The notes under the pieces were generated by a model. It had not been told where the DNA came from. It ran no database searches and saw only the letters and a program-made list of their open reading frames with translations. A stretch of 64,000 nucleotides of DNA from Streptomyces iconiensis (GTDB lineage: Bacteria > Actinomycetota > Actinomycetes > Streptomycetales > Streptomycetaceae). A program made the translations under genes and the position numbers. This document shows, in pieces, positions 24,054 to 32,131 of this stretch. Position 1 is the first letter of the stretch. Every line of letters begins with the position of its first letter. Location of the stretch: positions 1-64,000 of the forward strand of contig NZ_JANCPR020000012.1 of the NCBI RefSeq assembly GCF_028657195.3, read 5' to 3'.

Positions 24054-26173
24054 GCACTCCCTATCCCTTCACCGCCATCGTGGGCATGCAGGACCTCCAG
24101 CTCGGGTTGCTGCTCAACGCGGTGAACCCGGCCATCGGCGGCGTCCTCGTGCGCGGCGAGAAGGGGACGGCGAAGAGCACGGCTGTCAGAGCCGTGGCCG
24201 CGCTCATGCCGCAGGTGCGGGTCGTGCCGGGCTGCCGCTTCTCGTGCGATCCGGCCGCGCCCGATCCCGGGTGCCCGGACGGGCCGCACGAGCCCGGCGC
24301 CTCCGGTGAGGCACGCGCTGCGCGGATGGTCGAGCTGCCGGTGGGCGCCTCCGAGGACCGGCTCGTCGGCGCGCTCGACATCGAACGCGCCCTGTCCGAG
24401 GGCGTGAAGGCGTTCGAGCCGGGGCTGCTGGCCGACGCGCACCGTGGTGTGCTCTACGTCGACGAGGTCAACCTCCTCAACGACCACCTCGTCGACTTCA
24501 TGCTCGACGCCGCCGCCATGGGCGCCAGCTACGTGGAGCGCGAAGGCGTCTCCGTGCGGCACGCGGCACGCTTCCTGCTGGTCGGGACGATGAACCCCGA
24601 AGAGGGCGAGCTGCGCCCGCAGTTGCTCGACCGCTTCGGGCTGACCGTCGAGGTGTCCGCCTCCCGCGAGACGGACGAGCGCGTGGAGGTCGTCAGGCGG
24701 CGCCTGGCGTACGACGACGACCCGGAGGGCTTCGCGGGGCGCTGGGCCGAGGACGAGGGCGCGCTGCGGGACCGTATCGCCACGGCGCGGGCGCTGCTGC
24801 CCGAGGTGGTGCTGGGGGAAACGGCGCTCCGTCAGATCGCCGCGACCTGCGCGGCGTTCGAGGTCGACGGCATGCGGGCCGACATCGTGATGGCGCGTAC
24901 GGCGACGGCGCTGGCCGCCTGGGCCGGGCGCACCGATGTGCTGCCCGAGGACGTACGGCAGGCCGCCCTGCTGGCCCTTCCGCACCGGCGCAGGCGCAAC
25001 CCGTTCGACTCGCCGGGGCTGGACGAGGACAAGCTGGACGAGACGCTGGAGGAGAACAGCGGGGAGACCACCGGGTCCGCTGAGGACGACGACCCGGACC
25101 CCGACCCGCCCGAGGGCCCCGGCGGCGGGACCCCTCCCCCGCAGCGCGGCGACGACGGCGGCGCCGGAGAGCAACCGCAGCCCGAACAGCCTTCCGTGCC
25201 CGAGCAGTCCCAGCCGGAGCAGCAGCCGCGGCCCGAGCAGTCACAGCCCGAGGAGGGCCCGGCGGGCCAGGCGCCCGGGGAAACGGACGCCTCGGGCGAG
25301 CCCGGTGAGCCCCGGCCCGGAGCGCAGGCGCGGGAGAAAGGCGCGGCGTCGGCTGCCGAGCCGTTCAAGACACGCACCCTCACCGTTCCCGGGCTCGGCG
25401 AGGGCGGCGCTGAGGGGCGCCGCTCGCGGGCGCGCACGGCACACGGCCGTACGACGGCAGCCCGGCGGCCACAGGGCTCGCTCGGCAAGCTGCACCTGTC
25501 AGCGACCATGCAGGCCGCGGCGCCGCACCAGCACGCGCGCGGGCGGCGGGGCGCCGGGCTGCTCGTGCGCAGGGACGATCTGCGGGAGGCCGTGCGGGAG
25601 GGCCGCGAGGGCAACCTCGTACTCTTCGCCGTCGACGCGTCGGGTTCGATGGCGGCACGGCAGCGGATGAGCGCCGTCAAGGGCGCCGTGCTCTCCCTGC
25701 TGCTGGACGCCTACCAGCGGCGGGACAAGGTCGGCATGGTCACCTTCAGGCAGGGCGAGGCGCAGGTGGCGCTGCCGCCCACCTCCTCGGTCGACACCGC
25801 CGCCACCCGCCTGGAGTCGCTGCCGACGGGGGGCCGCACCCCGCTGGCCGCCGGGCTGGTGCAGGCGCGCGAGGTGCTGCGCATCGAGCGGTTGCGCGAC
25901 CCCGCGCGCCGCCCGCTGCTCGTCACCGTCACCGACGGCCGCGCCACCGGGGGCCCCGAGCCGGTCGTACGCGCGCACCACGCCGCGCGGTTGCTGGCGG
26001 GCGACGGCACCGCCTCCGTCGTCGTCGACTGCGAGACGGGGCCCGTACGGCTCGGCCTCGCGGGGCGGCTCGCCGCCGAACTGGGCGGCACGGCGGTCAC
26101 GCTGGACGAGCTGCGTGCCGACGCCGTCACCGATCTAGTCCGCAGCGCCACGCACTCACGAAAGGCCGCCTGA
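24050..26173 (+). CDS. Magnesium/cobalt chelatase subunit, fused ChlI-ChlD type
   Basis: 707 residues from GTG 24050. The N-terminal AAA+ domain (BchI/ChlI-like) has Walker A GEKGTAKST (36-44) and Walker B LYVDEVNLLND. A ~150-residue acidic/Pro/Gln-rich linker (DDDPDPDPPEGPGGG..., EQSQPEQQPRPEQ) leads to a C-terminal VWA domain with the MIDAS triad VDASGSMAA, PTGGRTPLAAG and VTVTDGRA. The pair drives ATP-dependent metal insertion. In this cob operon it should serve aerobic cobaltochelatase with the large CobN subunit, which is not present in the window. The stop overlaps cobO (TGATG). Confidence 0.88.
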   Translation: MSTPYPFTAIVGMQDLQLGLLLNAVNPAIGGVLVRGEKGTAKSTAVRAVAALMPQVRVVPGCRFSCDPAAPDPGCPDGPHEPGASGEARAARMVELPVGASEDRLVGALDIERALSEGVKAFEPGLLADAHRGVLYVDEVNLLNDHLVDFMLDAAAMGASYVEREGVSVRHAARFLLVGTMNPEEGELRPQLLDRFGLTVEVSASRETDERVEVVRRRLAYDDDPEGFAGRWAEDEGALRDRIATARALLPEVVLGETALRQIAATCAAFEVDGMRADIVMARTATALAAWAGRTDVLPEDVRQAALLALPHRRRRNPFDSPGLDEDKLDETLEENSGETTGSAEDDDPDPDPPEGPGGGTPPPQRGDDGGAGEQPQPEQPSVPEQSQPEQQPRPEQSQPEEGPAGQAPGETDASGEPGEPRPGAQAREKGAASAAEPFKTRTLTVPGLGEGGAEGRRSRARTAHGRTTAARRPQGSLGKLHLSATMQAAAPHQHARGRRGAGLLVRRDDLREAVREGREGNLVLFAVDASGSMAARQRMSAVKGAVLSLLLDAYQRRDKVGMVTFRQGEAQVALPPTSSVDTAATRLESLPTGGRTPLAAGLVQAREVLRIERLRDPARRPLLVTVTDGRATGGPEPVVRAHHAARLLAGDGTASVVVDCETGPVRLGLAGRLAAELGGTAVTLDELRADAVTDLVRSATHSRKAA

Positions 26174-26781
26174 TGCCACAGGGACAGCCGAGCGTCGTTC
26201 CCACCGACGGACTCACGACACGGCAGCGCCGCAACAGGCCGCTGGTGGCCGTGCACACCGGCATCGGCAAGGGCAAGTCGACCGCGGCCTTCGGGCTGGC
26301 GCTGCGCGCCTGGAACCAGGGCTGGCCGATCGGGGTGTTCCAGTTCGTGAAGTCCGCCAAGTGGAAGGTCGGCGAGGAGCGGGCGCTGCGGGTGCTCGGC
26401 GACTCCGGCGAGGGCGGCACCGTCGCCTGGCACAAGATGGGCGAGGGCTGGTCCTGGATCAAGCGGAACGTCCAGGACGGCGAGCAGAGCAGCGAGGAGG
26501 CGGCCCGCGAGGGCTGGGAGCAGGTCAAGCGGGACCTGGCGGCCGAGACGTACAGGCTGCTCGTGCTGGACGAGTTCGCGTATCCGATGCACTGGGGCTG
26601 GGTCGACCCGGACGAGGTCGTCTCCGTGCTGCGGGAGCGGCCGGGCAACCAGCACGTCGTCATCACCGGGCGGAACGCGCCCGCGCAGCTCGTCGAGGCC
26701 GCCGATCTGGTCACCGACATGTCCAAGGTCAAGCACCCCATGGACGCGGGCCAGAAGGGCCAGCGGGGCATCGAGTGGTGA
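26173..26781 (+). CDS. cobO: Cob(I)yrinic acid a,c-diamide adenosyltransferase
   Basis: A 202-residue CobO/BtuR-type ATP:corrinoid adenosyltransferase. The inverted P-loop is VHTGIGKGKSTAAFGLALRAWNQGW; downstream GVFQFVKS, the LLVLDEFAYPMHWGWV strand and VVITGRNAP are family hallmarks. It transfers the 5'-deoxyadenosyl group from ATP to Co(I) corrin. The ATG overlaps the chelatase stop, and cobB follows after 7 nt, so it is an internal gene of the operon. Length is normal. Confidence 0.94.
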   Translation: MPQGQPSVVPTDGLTTRQRRNRPLVAVHTGIGKGKSTAAFGLALRAWNQGWPIGVFQFVKSAKWKVGEERALRVLGDSGEGGTVAWHKMGEGWSWIKRNVQDGEQSSEEAAREGWEQVKRDLAAETYRLLVLDEFAYPMHWGWVDPDEVVSVLRERPGNQHVVITGRNAPAQLVEAADLVTDMSKVKHPMDAGQKGQRGIEW

Positions 26782-26788
26782 GCGGCGC

Positions 26789-28267
26789 ATGAGCACGTCC
26801 GTGCCGCGCCTCGTCGTCGCGGCGCCCTCCTCCGGCAGCGGCAAGACGACGGTCGCCACCGGGCTGATGGCCGCCTTCGCCGCGCGCGGCCTCGCCGTCT
26901 CGCCGCACAAGGTCGGCCCCGACTACATCGACCCCGGCTACCACGCCCTCGCCACCGGACGGCCGGGGCGGAACCTCGACGCGTACCTGTGCGGCCCCGA
27001 GCGGATCGCACCGCTGTTCGCGCACGGCGCCGCCGGTGCCGGACTCGCCGTCGTGGAAGGCGTGATGGGGCTCTACGACGGGGCAGCGGGGCAGGGCGAA
27101 CTGGCGTCGACGGCGCATGTCGCGAAGCTGCTGCGCGCCCCTGTCGTCCTCGTGGTCGACGCCTCGTCGCAGTCCAGGTCCGTCGCCGCGCTCGTGCACG
27201 GGTTCGCCTCGTGGGACCCCGAGGTACGGGTCGCCGGCGTGGTGCTCAACAAGGTGGGTTCCGCGCGCCACGAGGAGCTGTTGCGCGATGCGCTGGACGC
27301 GTCGGGCGTACCGGTGCTCGGCGTGCTGCACAGGACGCGGGTCGTGCGGACGCCCTCGCGCCATCTCGGGCTGATTCCCGTCGCCGAACGCACGGACGAG
27401 GCCGTCGCCTCGGTGCGCGCGCTCGCCGAGCAGGTGCGCGCGGGCTGTGACCTCGACGCGTTGCTGGCCGTCGCCAGGAGCGCGCCACCCCTTGCCGACC
27501 CCGCCTGGGACCCGCTGACGGAGGTGGGCGCCGCCGCCCCGTACCTTCCATCCTCCGGCTCCGGCTCCGGTCCTGGCGGCTCCGGCCGCAGTCCTGGCGG
27601 CTCCGGCCCTGGCGGCCCCGGTCTCCGGCCGGGTGCGAAGGGCGGCACCGCGCGAACCGGCGCACCGCGCATCGCTGTCGCGGGAGGCGCGGCCTTCACG
27701 TTCTCGTACGCGGAGCACGCGGAACTGCTGCGCGCCGCCGGTGCCGAGGTAGCCGTGTTCGACCCCCTCAGGGACGAGGCGCTGCCGGAGAACACGGCGG
27801 GCCTCGTCATCGGCGGCGGCTTCCCCGAGGTGTACGCGCCGGAGCTGGCGGAGAACGAGCCGTTGCGCAAGGAGATCGCCGGGTTCGGCGGCCCGGTGGC
27901 GGCGGAGTGTGCCGGACTGCTGTACCTGGCAAGGGAGTTGGACGGCAGGCCGATGTGCGGGGTGCTGGACGCTTCGGCGCTGATGGGCGAGCGGCTGACC
28001 CTCGGGTACCGGGAGGCCGTCGCCGTGGGCGACAGCGCGCTGGCCGTGGCGGGCACGCGGGTACGGGGGCACGAGTTCCACCGCACGTCGCTGGAGCCGG
28101 GCGCCGGCCCCGCACCCGCGTGGGGGCTGGTAAGCCCCGAACGGCGTCTGGAGGGGTTCGTGCAGGGTGACGTGCACGCCTCGTACCTGCATGTGCACTG
28201 GGCCGCCGCGCCCGGCATGGCGCCGCGGTTCGCCGAACGGTGCGCCGGGTGGGAGCGCGCCTCATGA
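26789..28267 (+). CDS. cobB: Cobyrinic acid a,c-diamide synthase
   Basis: A 492-residue glutamine-dependent amidase (CobB/CbiA) acting on the a and c carboxylates of (hydrogeno)cobyrinate. The N-terminal ATP domain has SSGSGKTT (P-loop), HKVGPDYIDPGYH and EGVMGLYDG. The C-terminal GATase domain has IGGGFPEVYAPEL and the cysteine in AAECAGLLYL. Between the domains (residues ~254-290) is a Gly/Ser/Pro linker built from GGSG-like repeats. It starts 7 nt after cobO, and its stop overlaps the next ATG (ATGA). Confidence 0.92.
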   Translation: MSTSVPRLVVAAPSSGSGKTTVATGLMAAFAARGLAVSPHKVGPDYIDPGYHALATGRPGRNLDAYLCGPERIAPLFAHGAAGAGLAVVEGVMGLYDGAAGQGELASTAHVAKLLRAPVVLVVDASSQSRSVAALVHGFASWDPEVRVAGVVLNKVGSARHEELLRDALDASGVPVLGVLHRTRVVRTPSRHLGLIPVAERTDEAVASVRALAEQVRAGCDLDALLAVARSAPPLADPAWDPLTEVGAAAPYLPSSGSGSGPGGSGRSPGGSGPGGPGLRPGAKGGTARTGAPRIAVAGGAAFTFSYAEHAELLRAAGAEVAVFDPLRDEALPENTAGLVIGGGFPEVYAPELAENEPLRKEIAGFGGPVAAECAGLLYLARELDGRPMCGVLDASALMGERLTLGYREAVAVGDSALAVAGTRVRGHEFHRTSLEPGAGPAPAWGLVSPERRLEGFVQGDVHASYLHVHWAAAPGMAPRFAERCAGWERAS

Positions 28268-29865
28268 GCGCTGAGCAGCCGCTGACCGTGGGCGTGGGCG
28301 CCTGCGAGGGCGTGGGAGCGGACGAGGTGCTGGACCTGGTGCGCGCGGTGCTCGAAGCGGTGGGCCCGTCGGCCGAGGCCCGGGTGGCCGCGCTGGCGAC
28401 GGTGGAGGCGCGTGCCGGTGAGCCCGCGCTGGTGGCCGTCGCGGAGAAGCTCGGGGTACCGCTGCGCGCGTACGGGTCCGCGGAGCTGGCCCGGATACGG
28501 GTGCCGCATCCCTCGGACTTCTCGCGCGCCGCCATGGGCACGCCCTCCGTCGCCGAGGCGGCGGCGCTGCTGGCGAGCGGGGGCACGCTGCTGGTGCCGA
28601 AGACCCGGTCAGCGCCTGCCGACGGGGCACCCGCGCGGGCAACGGCCGCCGTGGCGCTGGGCACCCCGGGCGCGGGGCGGAACGGACAGGACCGGCGGGA
28701 CGGGGCACGGCGCGCGCAGCACGCGGGCCCGTACGAGCGGTACGGGATACGGGACGCGCAGCACGCGGGCCCGGACGGGCGGCGTGCGGAACAGGCCGGG
28801 CGGGAGCCCGATCTGCGGCATCACGGCGACGCCGAAGTGCGGGGCGCGGGCGCGGGGTTGACGGACCTCGCGGTGAACGTCCGTACGGGCACTCCCCCGG
28901 CGTGGCTCAGGTCGCGGCTGGCGGAGTCGCTGGAAGGGCTGGCCGCCTACCCCGACGCCGGGGCAGCGCGGCGTGCCGTCGCGGCGCGGCACGGGGTACC
29001 GGTGGATTCGGTACTGCTGACGGCGGGTGCCGCCGAGGCGTTCGTGCTGGTCGCACGCGGTATCGAGGCACGCTGTGCGGCGGTGGTGCACCCGCAGTTC
29101 ACGGAGCCGGAGGCGGCGTTGCTGGACGCGGGGCACGCGGTGGAACGGGTGCTGCTGCGCGCGGACGAGGACTTCGCGCTGACGCCGGGCGCCGTGCCCG
29201 AGGCCGCCGATCTGGTCGTGGTCGGCAACCCGACCAACCCCACGTCCGTGCTGCACCCGGCCGCCGCACTGGCCGGGCTCGCGCGGGAGGGGCGCACGCT
29301 GGTGGTGGACGAGGCGTTCATCGACGCCGTTCCGGGCGAACGCGAGTCCCTGGTGCCCTCCCTGGGGCTGCTGCCGGGGCGGACGGTGGTACTGCGCAGC
29401 CTGACGAAGACGTGGGGCCTCGCGGGACTGCGGATCGGCTACGTGCTGGCCGACCCCGGTACCGTGCGGGCACTGGCACGGCACCAGCCGCTGTGGCCGG
29501 TGTCGGCCCCGGCACTGACGGCCGCCGAGGCGTGCAGCACGCCGGGCGCGCTCGCTGAAGCGGAGGCCGCCGCACGGGAGTTCGCGGCCGACAGGGCGTA
29601 TCTGAGCGGCAGGCTGGCGGAGTTCGGGCACGGGCACGAAGGCTTGCGTACGGCGACGCCGTACCCCGAGGCGCCGTTCCTGCTCGTACGGCACCCGGAG
29701 GCGCGTGCCGTGCGCGAGAGGCTGCGCGGCCTCGGCTTCGCCGTGCGGCGCGGGGACACCTTCCCCGGGCTGGGCGAGGACTGGTTCCGTATGGCCGTGC
29801 GGGACCGCGCGACAACGGACCGCTTCCTCACGGCACTGGACACGGCGCTCTCGCACCCGACCTGA
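28264..29865 (+). CDS. cobC: CbiG-C/CobE-like domain fused to CobC-type aminotransferase
   Basis: 533 residues, bifunctional. Residues ~7-133 resemble the CobE / C-terminal CbiG domain (VGVGACEGVGADEVLDLVRAVL... ATVEARAGEPALVAVAEKLGVPL... TPSVAEAAALLASGG). A disordered linker (134-195) with two AQHAGP repeats follows. Residues ~196-533 are a class I/II PLP aminotransferase-fold enzyme, with VGNPTNPTS, VVDEAFID and the PLP lysine in LRSLTKTWGLAGLRIGY. This is the L-threonine-O-3-phosphate decarboxylase type that supplies aminopropanol phosphate for CbiB. The ATG overlaps the cobB stop. It is the last gene of the cob operon in the window. Confidence 0.85.
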   Translation: MSAEQPLTVGVGACEGVGADEVLDLVRAVLEAVGPSAEARVAALATVEARAGEPALVAVAEKLGVPLRAYGSAELARIRVPHPSDFSRAAMGTPSVAEAAALLASGGTLLVPKTRSAPADGAPARATAAVALGTPGAGRNGQDRRDGARRAQHAGPYERYGIRDAQHAGPDGRRAEQAGREPDLRHHGDAEVRGAGAGLTDLAVNVRTGTPPAWLRSRLAESLEGLAAYPDAGAARRAVAARHGVPVDSVLLTAGAAEAFVLVARGIEARCAAVVHPQFTEPEAALLDAGHAVERVLLRADEDFALTPGAVPEAADLVVVGNPTNPTSVLHPAAALAGLAREGRTLVVDEAFIDAVPGERESLVPSLGLLPGRTVVLRSLTKTWGLAGLRIGYVLADPGTVRALARHQPLWPVSAPALTAAEACSTPGALAEAEAAAREFAADRAYLSGRLAEFGHGHEGLRTATPYPEAPFLLVRHPEARAVRERLRGLGFAVRRGDTFPGLGEDWFRMAVRDRATTDRFLTALDTALSHPT

Positions 29866-29894
29866 CGCCCGGCGCCCGGCGGCTGATACCCGAC

Positions 29895-29951
29895 GGCTGA
29901 CGCTCGACACGGAGGCTGAGGCTGACGGCTGACGCTCGACACGGAGGCTGA
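29895..29951. repeat. Two copies of a 25-nt direct repeat, 32-nt period
   Basis: The sequence GGCTGACGCTCGACACGGAG followed by GCTGA occurs at 29895-29919 and 29927-29951, surrounded by further GGCTGACGG-type units. It lies just after the cob operon. It has no coding support and probably arose by slippage. Confidence 0.75.
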
Positions 29952-30078
29952 CGGCTGCGGCTGACGGCTCGTAGACATCACGCGCGCCGGCCGGGGGCGG
30001 CGGGGGGCGTGGCGGTTCGTGCCGCACGGACGCATGATCGGATGGGTTCCGGCAGACCCGGCCCGTCCGGCCTGCGCA

Positions 30079-30180
30079 CCCCGTCAGAACCCGTTCTCCT
30101 CCGCCCCATCACACAGCCGACCCCGTCAGAACCCGTTCCGTTTCCGCCCAAACACACAGCCGACCCCGTCAGAACCCGTC
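30079..30180. repeat. Tandem repeat, ~42-43-nt period, about 2.4 copies
   Basis: Copies starting CCCCGTCAGAACCCGTTC occur at 30079 and 30121, with a third, CCCCGTCAGAACCCGTCCGT, at 30164. The first two units end in ACACAGCCGA. The array ends ~45 nt before the proline iminopeptidase start, so it lies in that gene's leader or promoter. Together with the 29895-29951 repeat it fills most of the 360-nt gap 29866-30225; nothing else is seen there. Confidence 0.8.
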
Positions 30181-30225
30181 CGTTCCTGTCCTGACGTGTC
30201 CCGCCCGCCACCCGAGGAGGTTTCC

Positions 30226-31539
30226 GTGTCCGTCACCCTGCGGCACCCCGGCACCGTACTGACCGACCACGTCTTTCCCGTACCGCTGGACCACGAGCTG
30301 CCCGAAGGCGAGCAGATCGAGGTGTACGCGCGCGAGGTGGTGGCGGCCGGGCGTGAGCACGAGGAGCTGCCCTGGCTGCTGTTCCTCCAGGGCGGTCCCG
30401 GCAACCCCTCGCCCCGGCCGCTCGGGCAGGACGCGTGGCTCGGTGCCGCGCTTCAGCACTACCGCGTGCTGCTGCTGGACCAGCGCGGCACCGGCAGGTC
30501 GACGCCCGTCAACCGGCAGTCGCTCGCGCTGCGCGGTTCGGCGCAGCACCAGGCGCAGTACCTCGCGCACTTCCGGTCCGACGCGATCGTGCGGGACGCC
30601 GAACTCGTCCGCAGGCGGCTGCTCGGTGAGGGCACACGCTGGTCGACGCTGGGCCAGAGCTACGGCGGTTTCTGCACGCTCGCCTATCTGTCGTACGCGC
30701 CGGAGAGCATCCGGGAGTCGTTCGTGACGGGCGGGCTGCCGGGGCTGCGGACGAGCGTGGAGGACGTCTACCGCGCCGCCTATCCCCGGGTCGCGGCCAA
30801 GAACCGTGCGCACTACGCCCGTTACCCGCAGGACGTCGATGCCGTACGCGACATCGCAGCGCATCTGGTGGAGCACGATGTGCGGCTGCCTGACGGCAGC
30901 CCGTTGAGCGTGGAGCGCTTCCAGTACGTGGGCATGCTGCTGGGCCAGGGCAGCGGTTCGGACACGCTGCACTACCTGCTGGAGAACGCGTGGATCCGGG
31001 GTGTCTCGGGCCCCGAGCTGTCCGACGTGTTCCTGGAGACCACGCGCTCCCTGGTCTCGGCCGGCGGGGCACCGCTGTTCGCCGCGCTGCACGAGCCGAT
31101 CTACGCGCAGCGCTCGGTCGACCCCGGGGGCACCAGGTGGGCGGCGCAGCGGGTACGCGGCGAATTCCCCGGGTTCGACGCGGCGGGCGCGCTGGAGAAG
31201 GGCGAACCCGTGCACTTCACGGGCGAGATGATCTACCCGTGGATGTTCGAGCAGGACCCCGCGCTGGCGCCGCTGAGCGAGGCGGCACACCTGCTGGCCG
31301 ACCGCGGCGACTGGCCCGACCTGTACGACACGGCACGGCTCGCCGCGAACGAGGTACCGGTGTACGCGGCGGTCTACCACGGCGACATGTACGTCGACCG
31401 CGACCACTCGCTGGCCACGGCCGACGCCGTGCCGCACGTCCGGACGTGGGTGACCAACGAGTGGGAACACGACGCACTGCGCGTCAGCCGGGGCAAGGTG
31501 CTGGAACGGCTCATCGGCATGGCACACGGCGAGGTCTGA
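30226..31539 (+). CDS. pip: Proline iminopeptidase-type alpha/beta hydrolase (peptidase S33)
   Basis: 437 residues from GTG 30226, which has GAGGAGG 5 nt upstream. The order of motifs is that of peptidase family S33: FLQGGPGNPSPRP (oxyanion region), LLLDQRGTGRSTP, nucleophile elbow LGQSYGGFCTLAYLS, and a late VYAAVYHGDMYVD/TNEWEHDALR with the acid and base. Such enzymes remove N-terminal proline or act as tripeptidyl aminopeptidases in the cytoplasm, since no signal peptide is present. It is transcribed alone, as repeats lie upstream and a terminator downstream. Confidence 0.87.
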   Translation: MSVTLRHPGTVLTDHVFPVPLDHELPEGEQIEVYAREVVAAGREHEELPWLLFLQGGPGNPSPRPLGQDAWLGAALQHYRVLLLDQRGTGRSTPVNRQSLALRGSAQHQAQYLAHFRSDAIVRDAELVRRRLLGEGTRWSTLGQSYGGFCTLAYLSYAPESIRESFVTGGLPGLRTSVEDVYRAAYPRVAAKNRAHYARYPQDVDAVRDIAAHLVEHDVRLPDGSPLSVERFQYVGMLLGQGSGSDTLHYLLENAWIRGVSGPELSDVFLETTRSLVSAGGAPLFAALHEPIYAQRSVDPGGTRWAAQRVRGEFPGFDAAGALEKGEPVHFTGEMIYPWMFEQDPALAPLSEAAHLLADRGDWPDLYDTARLAANEVPVYAAVYHGDMYVDRDHSLATADAVPHVRTWVTNEWEHDALRVSRGKVLERLIGMAHGEV

Positions 31540-31657
31540 ACCGGAGCGCGGCGCCGGGCGCCTGGCAGTTGTGAGGCGCGGGGCGCCCGGCGGGCGTGAG
31601 GCAGGGTGCCTGGCAGGTGTGAGGCAGGGCGCGGGGCGCCGGGGCGGGCCTGAGGCG

Positions 31658-31682
31658 GCCGGCCGCACAGGGTGCGGCCGGC
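31658..31682. terminator. Bidirectional hairpin between pip and the DUF1992 gene
   Basis: A perfect 11-bp stem (GCCGGCCGCAC / GTGCGGCCGGC) with a 3-nt AGG loop, located between two convergent genes just beyond the DUF1992 stop. The preceding ~110 nt contain GTGAGGCAGGG-type short direct repeats. Confidence 0.75.
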
Positions 31683-31688
31683 GGCGGC

Positions 31689-32087
31689 TCACTTGCGCGC
31701 TGCCCGCCACTCGTTGACGGCGGTCTCGATGTCGAACGGTACGAGGCGGTGCGGCGGCCCTTCCGGAGGGTGCCGGATCGCCTCGGCGATCTTCCTGTTG
31801 ATCTCGCCGAGGATCTCCCGTACCTGCCGCTCCGACCTGGCCGCCGCCGCCTCCTCCCTGGCCTCCTCGGCCTCCTTGCGCAGGGCGAGCGAAGGCGGCA
31901 GGTAGGTGAGGTTCTCGTCGCGCATCTTGCGCTCGATCCACCACTGCTCGGTGTAGGGCTTGTCGAGCGCGGGGAGCGGTTTCCCCGCGCCGGGGAGGTT
32001 CGCGAAGTCGCCGCGTTCCTCGGCCTCGCGGATCTGCCGGTCCGCCCATGTCTCGAAGCTGACGCCGGGGGGCTTGCGTTCCGTCAT
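31689..32087 (-). CDS. DUF1992 domain protein (DnaJ-homologue-like)
   Basis: A 132-residue soluble protein. The N-terminal FETWADRQIREAEERGDFANLPGAGKPLPALDKPYTEQWWIERKMRDENL is the DUF1992 (PF09350) signature; the rest is a charged coiled-coil-like helix (LRKEAEEAREEAAAARSERQVREILGEINRKIAEA). Members are called DnaJ-homologue subfamily C member 28-like, but the function is not known. The gene lies 44 nt before the DsbA-family gene's stop, on the same strand. Confidence 0.85.
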   Translation of the reverse strand: MTERKPPGVSFETWADRQIREAEERGDFANLPGAGKPLPALDKPYTEQWWIERKMRDENLTYLPPSLALRKEAEEAREEAAAARSERQVREILGEINRKIAEAIRHPPEGPPHRLVPFDIETAVNEWRAARK

Positions 32088-32131
32088 GACGCGTTTCCTC
32101 TCAGCTCGCCGGGGGCACGTCCCCCAGTTTC

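Noticed and set aside
21892..24057. 721-codon reverse-strand frame opposite cobD/cobQ
   Set aside because: It is a shadow of the GC3 pattern of cobQ; the forward frames carry all catalytic motifs.
30169..32049. Reverse-strand frame of 626 codons opposite the proline iminopeptidase gene
   Set aside because: It is antisense, without motifs, and runs through repeats and the DUF1992 gene in another frame.
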